This document shows, one piece after another, positions 1-4,792 of a stretch of 10,049 nucleotides of DNA. Below the pieces are notes generated by a model. The model made no database searches and was not told the DNA's origin. It worked only from the letters and a program-made list of their open reading frames with translations. The stretch's first letter is position 1; every line of letters starts with the position of its first letter. The stretch lies in the NCBI GenBank assembly GCA_900542115.1, contig UQMC01000072.1, forward strand, positions 1 to 10,049, in the 5' to 3' direction. The position numbers and the translations under genes were made by a program. The DNA is from an uncultured Oscillibacter sp. (GTDB taxonomy: Bacteria > Bacillota > Clostridia > Oscillospirales > Oscillospiraceae).

Positions 1-193
1 CGGAGTCATCCTCCTTACGCGGGGTAGTGAATTTGGACTGTCCCGGTTTTCTGCGGTTTAAGTAGACCTGAATATCTTCTTCGGTGAGAGAAAGTCCGGC
101 CGGACAGCCATCGATTACTACGCCGATGCCTTTGCCGTGGGATTCACCCCAGGTCGTGATAGAAAAAATATTGCCAAAAGTGGAACCTGCCAT
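1..193 (-). CDS. aroC: Chorismate synthase, N-terminal part (cut by window edge)
   Basis: Reverse-strand translation from the ATG at 193-191 stays open to the left edge, giving about 64 residues. Visible landmarks are GESHG at residues 16-20, which holds the conserved active-site histidine of chorismate synthases, then [10 protein letters not shown] at 24-33 and RRKPGQS at 47-53, all characteristic of this family's N-terminus. The enzyme converts 5-enolpyruvylshikimate-3-phosphate to chorismate using reduced FMN, the last step of the shikimate pathway, in the cytoplasm. An AGGAG ribosome binding site (complement of 204-208) lies 10 bases upstream of the start. The gene is divergent from tgt, with a 96-base intergenic space. 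Most of the protein is outside the window, so intactness cannot be judged. The family call is secure. Confidence 0.93.
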   Translation of the reverse strand, partial: MAGSTFGNIFSITTWGESHGKGIGVVIDGCPAGLSLTEEDIQVYLNRRKPGQSKFTTPRKEDDS

Positions 194-214
194 AGGTAAA
201 ATACTCCTGTTCTG

Positions 215-243
215 TATATTTGGATTGACTAAATCCAAGTATA
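215..243. repeat. Imperfect inverted repeat in the aroC/tgt divergent region (possible operator)
   Basis: TTGGATT (220-226) and AATCCAA (232-238) form a perfect 7-bp dyad around a 5-base centre. After one mismatched pair the symmetry continues with TATA on each side (215-218 and 240-243). It covers the tgt -35 and abuts the aroC -10. The size and position would suit a repressor site, but no regulator is known from this window, and an AT-rich promoter region can produce such symmetry by chance. Confidence 0.35.
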
Positions 244-254
244 TAGAATATACT
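225..254 (+). promoter_or_regulatory. Predicted sigma-A promoter for tgt
   Basis: A TTGACT -35 element (225-230) and a TATACT -10 element (249-254) are separated by 18 bases. The predicted start is near 261, giving a leader of about 29 bases before the tgt TTG start. The -35 lies in the spacer and right flank of a dyad (TTGGATT/AATCCAA, 220-238), and the -10 forms one arm of a second dyad shared with the aroC promoter. Confidence 0.6.
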
Positions 255-266
255 TTCATCTGTAAA
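238..266 (-). promoter_or_regulatory. Predicted sigma-A promoter for aroC
   Basis: Read on the minus strand, a TTTACA -35 element (complement of 261-266) and a TATACT -10 element (complement of 238-243) are separated by 17 bases. The predicted transcript starts near 231, about 38 bases before the aroC ATG. The -10 element lies only 5 bases from the -10 of the opposing tgt promoter. This is motif matching by eye. Confidence 0.6.
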
Positions 267-289
267 GACTAAATGGAGGATGAGGAACT

Positions 290-1420
290 TTGTATAAATT
301 ACTGAAAAAAGATGGAGATGCCAAACGAGGGGAATTTCATACCGTACATGGAGTGATCCAGACACCGGTATTCATGAATGTCGGTACACAGGCGGCTATC
401 AAGGGCGGCGTGTCGGCACTGGACCTGAAGGCGGTCGGCTGTCAAATCGAGCTGTCTAACACCTATCACCTTCATCTGCGGCCCGGCGACAAGGTGGTGC
501 GCCAGATGGGCGGCCTCCATAAATTTATGAATTGGGATGGCCCGATTCTGACGGACTCCGGCGGCTTTCAGGTGTTTTCGCTGGCCTCTCTGCGGAAGAT
601 CAAGGAGGAGGGCGTCACCTTTGCCAGCCATATTGACGGACATCGTATTTTCATGGGACCGGAGGAGTCCATGCAGATTCAATCGAATCTTGGCAGCGAC
701 ATTGCCATGGCCTTTGATGAATGTGTGGAAAATCCGGCTCGTTACGAGTACGCCAAGGCGTCGGTAGCGCGGACGCTTCGATGGCTCCAGCGCTGCAAGG
801 TGGAGCATGACCGGCTCAACAGCCTGCCAGATACCGTTAATCCACAGCAAATGCTGTTTGGCATCAATCAGGGCGCAACCTTTGCCGACCTCCGGGCATG
901 GCATATGCAGGAGATCGCCAAGCTGGACTGCGATGGCTACGCCATCGGCGGATTGGCAGTAGGGGAGCCTGCGGAGGTCATGTATGAGATGATCGATGTT
1001 GTGGAGCCGTATGCTCCCAAGGAAAAACCTCGCTATCTGATGGGCGTCGGTACGCCCAGCAACATTATCGAGGCGGTGAGCCGGGGCGTGGATTTCTTCG
1101 ACTGTGTGATGCCCTCCCGCAATGGTCGCCATGGCAAGCTGTTTACGTGGGAAGGCACCGTAAATATCATGAATGAAAAGTATATCACGGATGAACGCCC
1201 TATCAGCGAGAGCTGCGGCTGCCCGGTGTGCCGCAGCCATTCCAGAGCCTATCTGCGGCATCTGTTCAAGGCGGATGAGGTTCTGGCGCTGCGGCTTGCG
1301 GTGCTGCATAACCTCTGGTTTTATAATGAACTGATGGCCAAAATTCGGGAGGCATTGGATCAGGGCTGCTTTGCACAGTTCCGGGAGCGGTACAGCGGAA
1401 AGCTGGAAAAGCGGGCATGA
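290..1420 (+). CDS. tgt: Queuine / preQ1 tRNA-guanine transglycosylase
   Basis: This cytoplasmic enzyme exchanges guanine-34 for preQ1 in the anticodon of GUN tRNAs (Asp, Asn, His, Tyr), a step of queuosine synthesis. The 376 residues match the usual bacterial length. TDSGGFQ (88-94) carries the conserved Asp89. GGLAVGE lies at 220-226. RGVDFFDCVMPSRNGR (265-280) contains the expected nucleophile Asp271. The zinc site is complete, with Cys309, Cys311, Cys314 (CGCPVC) and His340. The start is a TTG at 290, supported by GGAGG at 275-279 and a further GAGG at 282-285. The next in-frame ATG would remove conserved N-terminal sequence. No terminator is evident after the stop, so read-through into yajC is likely, as in the common tgt-yajC arrangement. 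Confidence 0.97.
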   Translation: MYKLLKKDGDAKRGEFHTVHGVIQTPVFMNVGTQAAIKGGVSALDLKAVGCQIELSNTYHLHLRPGDKVVRQMGGLHKFMNWDGPILTDSGGFQVFSLASLRKIKEEGVTFASHIDGHRIFMGPEESMQIQSNLGSDIAMAFDECVENPARYEYAKASVARTLRWLQRCKVEHDRLNSLPDTVNPQQMLFGINQGATFADLRAWHMQEIAKLDCDGYAIGGLAVGEPAEVMYEMIDVVEPYAPKEKPRYLMGVGTPSNIIEAVSRGVDFFDCVMPSRNGRHGKLFTWEGTVNIMNEKYITDERPISESCGCPVCRSHSRAYLRHLFKADEVLALRLAVLHNLWFYNELMAKIREALDQGCFAQFRERYSGKLEKRA

Positions 1421-1442
1421 TCTGCGGCTGAGCGAAAAAGAC

Positions 1443-1470
1443 TTGCAAATAGTGGTATCTTTGGTATAAT
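1443..1470 (+). promoter_or_regulatory. Predicted promoter for yajC
   Basis: A TTGCAA -35 element (1443-1448) is followed after 16 bases by a perfect TATAAT (1465-1470). TGG directly upstream of the -10 resembles an extended -10 element. It lies between the tgt stop and the yajC ribosome binding site, so yajC could be transcribed independently as well as by read-through. Confidence 0.6.
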
Positions 1471-1507
1471 AGCATTATCTGATTTTTTCGAAGGAGATTT
1501 TGAGGAC

Positions 1508-1873
1508 ATGGATCAAAGCATTATTCTGCTGGTAGTGATGTTCGCGGCGCTGTATTTCTTTATGATTCGCCCGGAGAACAAGCGTAAAAAGCAGGCACAG
1601 GCTATGCGTGACGGACTGAAGAAGGGTGATGTGATCACCAGCATCGGCGGCATTGTCGGTAAGATCGTAATGGTCAATCCCAACACCATCATCATTGAGA
1701 CCAGCGAGGATCGGGTCCGCATGGAGCTGACCAAGTGGGCAGTGTCTCAGGTGGGTGTCCAGACCGGCGATATGCCTGCTGCCGAGAAGAAGGACAAGAA
1801 GGCTGAGAAGAAGGACGAGACTCCTGCTGTGGAGGCTCCCAAGGCCGAGGCTGCCGAGGAAAAGAAAGACTAA
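1508..1873 (+). CDS. yajC: Preprotein translocase subunit YajC
   Basis: A small single-span inner-membrane protein that accompanies SecD-SecF and YidC around the SecYEG channel. Of its 121 residues, 5-20 form one hydrophobic helix that ends in the family signature FFMIRPENKRKK. This is followed by the cytoplasmic YajC domain (about 30-80), including LKKGDVITSIGGIVGKI and the ELTKWAVSQV stretch. Residues 91-121 form an alanine/lysine/glutamate-rich tail that is probably disordered and is a common variable part of clostridial YajC. AAGGAG at 1491-1496 is 11 bases from the ATG, and a closer GAGG lies at 1502-1505. The gene follows tgt. SecD and SecF, often found downstream in other genomes, are not within this window. 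Confidence 0.95.
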   Translation: MDQSIILLVVMFAALYFFMIRPENKRKKQAQAMRDGLKKGDVITSIGGIVGKIVMVNPNTIIIETSEDRVRMELTKWAVSQVGVQTGDMPAAEKKDKKAEKKDETPAVEAPKAEAAEEKKD

Positions 1874-1899
1874 AGAAAGTCCGAACAACGTCATAAGCG

Positions 1900-1949
1900 A
1901 TCCCTCCACCGGAATATGCTGTTAGTGAAGCATATTTCGGAGGAGGGAT
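1900..1949 (+). promoter_or_regulatory. 21-bp hairpin enclosing the ribosome binding site of the next gene
   Basis: The arms 1900-1920 and 1929-1949 pair over 21 positions with a single A-A mismatch (1908/1941) and one G-U pair (1912/1937). The loop is 8 bases (1921-1928). The distal arm is followed by TTATTTT, so the element also resembles an intrinsic terminator. GGAGG at 1942-1946, the only convincing Shine-Dalgarno for the ATG at 1956, lies inside the stem. Any transcript coming through yajC would fold this site away, or stop. The pairing is read directly from the sequence; the regulatory role is inferred. Confidence 0.7.
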
Positions 1950-1955
1950 TATTTT

Positions 1956-2369
1956 ATGTCCGAAAAAAGACCACTGCAATGGAAGGGAATATTGCTGAGT
2001 CTGTGCCTGACACTTGCACTCTATGGAGGCGGAATTTTGCTGCTGACGCTGTTGACGGTGCGCGGTGTTCTGGGCGAGGAACAACTATTTTTAACGTTGG
2101 CGATTGGGGCGGCTTGCGCCTCGCTTATTGGCGGCATGATGGCAGGGAAGCGAGTCGGCGCTGCAGGCAGCCTGCTGAATGCGGGGCTGACCGTGGTTGC
2201 GTTGTTGCTGCTCTGCCTGCTCAACTGGGAGGGTCCGACAGGGAAGGGTATCATTTTGCTGGGCGCAGTCCTGCTGGGCGGTGTACTGGCAGCCCTGCCA
2301 AATCGCGGCCGGAAAAAACGCAGCGGAAAGCGATTGGTAAAATCTAACAAAAAGAAGCGCCCACACTGA
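1956..2369 (+). CDS. Small four-helix membrane protein, TIGR04086 / DUF3792 type
   Basis: A 137-residue protein of unknown function. By eye there are four hydrophobic segments (about 11-35, 43-63, 67-90, 98-114), with glycine pairs in the helices and a strongly basic C-terminus (RGRKKRSGKR and KKKR, 117-136) that should stay in the cytoplasm. Size, four helices and position immediately after yajC match the clostridial TIGR04086/DUF3792 family. The start at ATG 1956 has GGAGG 9 bases upstream, inside the hairpin at 1900-1949. In many Clostridia such a gene precedes the SCIFF peptide/radical-SAM pair (recalled context, not checked), but neither follows here. The family call rests on context and topology, not on a catalytic motif. 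Confidence 0.72.
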   Translation: MSEKRPLQWKGILLSLCLTLALYGGGILLLTLLTVRGVLGEEQLFLTLAIGAACASLIGGMMAGKRVGAAGSLLNAGLTVVALLLLCLLNWEGPTGKGIILLGAVLLGGVLAALPNRGRKKRSGKRLVKSNKKKRPH

Positions 2370-2502
2370 AATGGGCGAAAAGGAAGGAGAACGGCGTCGA
2401 ATAACGGCGGCACGCAAATGTAGCGCGGTATGATGCTGCATAGACACTACATCTTGCAGTTCTTGCTGTCAAAGCGGGCACTTACCACTCGATTTTACGA
2501 AG

Positions 2503-2525
2503 TTTACATAATGTGATTTACATAA
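2503..2525. repeat. Direct repeat TTTACATAA x2
   Basis: Two identical 9-base copies (2503-2511 and 2517-2525) start 14 bases apart, with a third partial copy TTTACA at 2539-2544. The stretch is AT-rich and lies about 150 bases before the SpoIIM-like gene. It could be a protein-binding array or simple AT-rich coincidence. Confidence 0.35.
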
Positions 2526-2570
2526 CATTTTGGCATAATTTACAAAAAGAGGCTTTTTAAGGAAAACGCC

Positions 2571-2599
2571 TTGCGAAATTCTGTAATTTGAACTATAGT
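2571..2599 (+). promoter_or_regulatory. Candidate sigma-A promoter for the spoIIM-like/xerD pair
   Basis: TTGCGA (2571-2576) and TATAGT (2594-2599) are spaced by 17 bases, predicting a start near 2606 and a leader of about 68 bases before the TTG start at 2674. Both hexamers are near consensus. A competing sporulation-type site lies closer to the gene. Confidence 0.45.
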
Positions 2600-2626
2600 T
2601 TAGAAGAAGAGTTTTACGTCAACCAA

Positions 2627-2655
2627 ACATAAATCTTGTCCCATGTGCATACCTT
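2627..2655 (+). promoter_or_regulatory. Possible sigma-E/K-like sporulation promoter
   Basis: CATACCTT (2648-2655) fits the CATANNNT form of sigma-K -10 elements and is one base off the sigma-E form CATACANT. An ACATAAA stretch (2627-2633), 14 bases upstream, contains the ATA core of sigma-E -35 elements. A start near 2661 would leave a leader of only about 13 bases, with the ribosome binding site at the very 5' end, which weakens the case. Confidence 0.25.
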
Positions 2656-2673
2656 GGGATGAGGTGATGCGGG

Positions 2674-3288
2674 TTGAAACGGCTACGGGCAGAGAAAGCG
2701 CCCAACTGGCGATACAGCTTGCTGCTGACAGTCTTTTTCCTGTTAGGAACGGCGGCGGGCTGTCTGTATGCGGGACAAACCGCCGGAAAAACGGGTTCGG
2801 AGTTGTCTGTGTATCTGAAGGATTATTTGTCCCTTGCAGGCCGGCATACATTAACTGCTTCTGGCATTTGTTCCATGTCGGCGGCATATGTACGCAGTCC
2901 CTTATTTGCTTTGCTTTGCGGCTTCAGTTGGGTTGGAACCGGACTTTTGCCGATAGGGGCACTGCTGACCGGGTTCTTTCCGGGATATGCGGCGGGGTGC
3001 CTGTTTGCCGCGTTCGGCGGACAAGGGATTTTGCTGGCACTGGGGCTTTTCGGACTGCGCTGCTTTGTAACAGTCACCTGCTTTTTTTTGCTGGCCGTTC
3101 CGGCGTGGCAGTCCTCAGTAGAGCTGTTTCAAATGTCCTTTGGGAGAGGGCATTCCTTTACGGCGGTTTATGGCCATCGCTGGTGGCTTCGTTTGGCGTG
3201 TGTGGCCGGGGCAATCTGCTTTGGGATCTTTTTGGATATCCGATTGTCGCCGGGGCTGCTCCGTTTGCTGTTGGCAAACGGAATTTAG
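2674..3288 (+). CDS. SpoIIM-like multi-span membrane protein
   Basis: A 204-residue integral membrane protein, close to the roughly 214 residues of Bacillus SpoIIM. Hydrophobic segments by eye: about 14-33, 76-98, 99-128, 130-146 and 172-189. Between the first and second lies a polar loop of about 40 residues. Basic residues at the N-terminus (MKRLRAEK) suggest an inside start. SpoIIM works with SpoIID and SpoIIP at the engulfing septum of sporulating cells. The pairing of a spoIIM-like gene with an XerD-type recombinase is a known clostridial arrangement. The start is TTG 2674 with GAGGTG at 2661-2666, 7 bases away. xerD begins 20 bases after the stop, so the two are almost certainly one transcript. 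No unique motif proves the family; the call rests on length, topology and neighbour. Confidence 0.55.
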   Translation: MKRLRAEKAPNWRYSLLLTVFFLLGTAAGCLYAGQTAGKTGSELSVYLKDYLSLAGRHTLTASGICSMSAAYVRSPLFALLCGFSWVGTGLLPIGALLTGFFPGYAAGCLFAAFGGQGILLALGLFGLRCFVTVTCFFLLAVPAWQSSVELFQMSFGRGHSFTAVYGHRWWLRLACVAGAICFGIFLDIRLSPGLLRLLLANGI

Positions 3289-3308
3289 GGAGAGAGGAGT
3301 TGACAGGT

Positions 3309-4190
3309 ATGGATGATATTGCCGCGTTCAGGGCGTATTTGTCCGACGAAAAGAAGTCCTCACAAAATACGGTCAGCTCTTATCTGCGGGACACGACTCA
3401 GTTTGCCGAGTACCTCCATAACCGTTATGGGAAAGATCTTCGTCAGGCGGAGCGTGAGCACGTACAGGGCTATATGGACTGGATGCTGGGCCGGGGAAAA
3501 TCGGCCGCGTCTGTAACGCGCTTTTTGGCCTCAATCAAATCTTTCTATAGTTATATGGTGGCCAGCGGTGAGATGAAAAGCAGTCCCGCGCAGGGTGTGG
3601 CCGCTGCCAAGGTGGAGCGGAAATATCCGGAGATTTTAACGGCCAGAGAGGTAGAGCTGTTTTTGGAGCAGCCGGAATGTGTGGACGCCAAGGGCTTTCG
3701 GGATCATGCCATGCTTGAGCTGCTGTATGCCACAGGCATCCGGGTCAGTGAGCTTATTGCCCTAAACATCGGCGATTTAAATTTGGCGGCGGGCTTTGTC
3801 CGTTGCTCCAATGGCAAAAAGGAGCGCATTATCCCGCTCTATCACGGGGCGATTCGAGCGCTTCAGGATTATATCAAGGGGATTCGGCCCCAGCTCATCG
3901 CGGACACCGAGGAAATGGCGCTGTTCGTCAATATGAACGGTGAACGCATGAGCCGGCAGGGCTTCTGGAAGATCATTAAGCACTATCAGGAGAAGGCAGG
4001 CATTCAAAAGGATATTACGCCCCACGCCCTGCGCCATTCATTTGCGGTGCATCTGTTGGAAAACGGTGCAGACCTCCGGGCCATTCAGGAAATGCTGGGT
4101 CATGCGGATATTTCTTCCACCCAGATCTATACCCATGTGATCAAAAACCAACTGAAGGATGTATATCAGAAGGCGCATCCAAGAGCGTAA
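3309..4190 (+). CDS. xerD: XerD-type tyrosine recombinase
   Basis: A site-specific recombinase of 293 residues, the usual XerC/XerD length, acting on chromosome dimers at dif. The N-terminal core-binding SAM-like domain spans about 1-90 (SSQNTVSSYLRDTTQFAEYL; RFLASIKSFYSYM). The catalytic domain follows, with Arg145 (ATGIRVSEL), His239 and Arg242 (PHALRHSFAVHLL), His265 (MLGHADISSTQ) and the nucleophile Tyr274 (IYTHV). The beta-hairpin lysine segment reads CSNGKKER (166-173). It is one residue shorter than the GKGNKER of the E. coli enzyme, so Lys170 or Lys171 must serve. The ATG at 3309 follows AGGAG (3295-3299) by 9 bases; an in-frame TTG at 3300 abuts that site and is less likely. The same frame is open upstream to 2643, so automated calls may wrongly extend the gene to 515 codons. 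Confidence 0.9.
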   Translation: MDDIAAFRAYLSDEKKSSQNTVSSYLRDTTQFAEYLHNRYGKDLRQAEREHVQGYMDWMLGRGKSAASVTRFLASIKSFYSYMVASGEMKSSPAQGVAAAKVERKYPEILTAREVELFLEQPECVDAKGFRDHAMLELLYATGIRVSELIALNIGDLNLAAGFVRCSNGKKERIIPLYHGAIRALQDYIKGIRPQLIADTEEMALFVNMNGERMSRQGFWKIIKHYQEKAGIQKDITPHALRHSFAVHLLENGADLRAIQEMLGHADISSTQIYTHVIKNQLKDVYQKAHPRA

Positions 4191-4223
4191 AAACCGGCAG
4201 GCTGATGGCGCTGCCGGTTTTTT
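4189..4223 (+). terminator. Intrinsic terminator after xerD
   Basis: AAACCGGCAG (4191-4200) and CTGCCGGTTT (4211-4220) pair perfectly and extend by two A-T pairs into the xerD stop codon. The loop is 10 bases and a run of six T ends at 4223. It separates the spoIIM-like/xerD transcript from the sigma-factor operon. Confidence 0.9.
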
Positions 4224-4252
4224 GCGCTCTTTTAAAAAAATTATTGTTTTGG

Positions 4253-4281
4253 GAAAACAAAATGACAAGCTCCTGCGTCTA
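4253..4281 (+). promoter_or_regulatory. Candidate ECF-type (self-activated) promoter of the sigma-factor operon
   Basis: CGTCTA (4276-4281) matches the CGTC-type -10 of many ECF sigma promoters. A GAAAAC element (4253-4258), 17 bases upstream, resembles their AAC-containing -35. The predicted start near 4288 precedes the GTG at 4313 by about 25 bases. The -35 overlaps a 7-bp dyad TTGTTTT/AAAACAA (4244-4260). Because ECF factors usually activate their own operon, this is probably the site read by the gene just downstream. Confidence 0.5.
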
Positions 4282-4312
4282 ATAGATAAAAGAGAGTAAA
4301 GGAGGGGAGGCT

Positions 4313-4792
4313 GTGGACCAACAGGAATTTGCTACCCGGGCGGAAGCAATCAAGGCGCGGCTGTACCGAACGGCTTACTTGTATCTGGGAAGCGAGGCAG
4401 ACGCGCTGGACGCGGTTTCCGAAGCAATCTGCCGTGCGTTGCAAGGACTCAAGCACCTGCGGCAGCCGGAGCTGTTTGAAACATGGATTACCCGTATCCT
4501 GATCAACACCTGCAGCAACGAGTTGCGCCGCCGGAGCTTTTTTCATCTCGGCGGAGAGGACGCGCTGCCGGATACTGCCGGGCCGGACGCCTATGAGCAT
4601 CTGCCGCTGAAGGAGGCGATACGCCGCTTGCCGGAGGAGCTGCGAAGCGTGGTGATTCTGCGCTTTTTCTCCGGATATACGCAGGCGGAGACCGCCGCCG
4701 CGCTGAACATTCCGCAGGGAACCGCGGCCACCCGCCAGAAACGGGCGCTGGCCTTGCTGAAATTGGAACTGGGAGAGGAGGGACAGGCATGA
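4313..4792 (+). CDS. ECF-family RNA polymerase sigma factor
   Basis: A 159-residue group-4 sigma factor that should direct RNA polymerase to a small stress regulon when released from its membrane partner. Region 2 spans about 10-75, with the core-binding helix ALDAVSEAICRALQGLKHL (31-49) and ETWITRILINTCSNELRRR (56-74). Region 4 spans about 97-152, with LRSVVILRFFSGYTQAETAAALNIP forming the start of a helix-turn-helix and TAATRQKRALALLK as the recognition part. Regions 1 and 3 are absent, as expected for ECF factors. The start is GTG 4313 with GGAGG at 4301-4305. The stop overlaps the next start as ATGA, so the pair is translationally coupled. Context resembles Sigma-V/W-like factors paired with DUF4179 proteins; the exact ECF group is not resolved. 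Confidence 0.9.
   Translation: MDQQEFATRAEAIKARLYRTAYLYLGSEADALDAVSEAICRALQGLKHLRQPELFETWITRILINTCSNELRRRSFFHLGGEDALPDTAGPDAYEHLPLKEAIRRLPEELRSVVILRFFSGYTQAETAAALNIPQGTAATRQKRALALLKLELGEEGQA

Larger units (their letters stand above)
2370..2673. other. AT-rich non-coding gap of 304 bases
   Basis: No convincing gene is present. The longest plus-strand candidates are a 20-codon frame (2371-2433) and a 28-codon frame (2430-2516), both without a ribosome binding site and without family resemblance. A 6-bp inverted repeat (2358-2363/2372-2377) overlaps the preceding stop. A second hairpin (2550-2557/2563-2571, one bulge) is followed by a T-run only when read leftward. TTTACATAA occurs twice, 14 bases apart (2503-2511, 2517-2525), and TTTACA again at 2539-2544. 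The 3' part holds candidate promoters for the spoIIM-like gene. Confidence 0.7.

Noticed and set aside
84..272. 62-codon plus-strand frame at the left edge
   Set aside because: It is antisense to the aroC N-terminus and runs into the divergent promoter region.
299..1309. 336-codon minus-strand open frame inside tgt
   Set aside because: It is the antisense of a well-supported gene, shows no family resemblance and has no independent start signals.
2371..2433. 20-codon plus-strand frame directly after the DUF3792-type gene
   Set aside because: No ribosome binding site and only one cysteine; it looks like chance.
2430..2516. 28-codon plus-strand frame in the intergenic gap
   Set aside because: No ribosome binding site, no cysteines, no recognisable motif; not supported as a SCIFF-type peptide.
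2643..3308. N-terminal extension of the recombinase giving a 515-residue protein
   Set aside because: It overlaps the SpoIIM-like gene in another frame, has no domain resemblance, and the recombinase has a good start and ribosome binding site at 3309.
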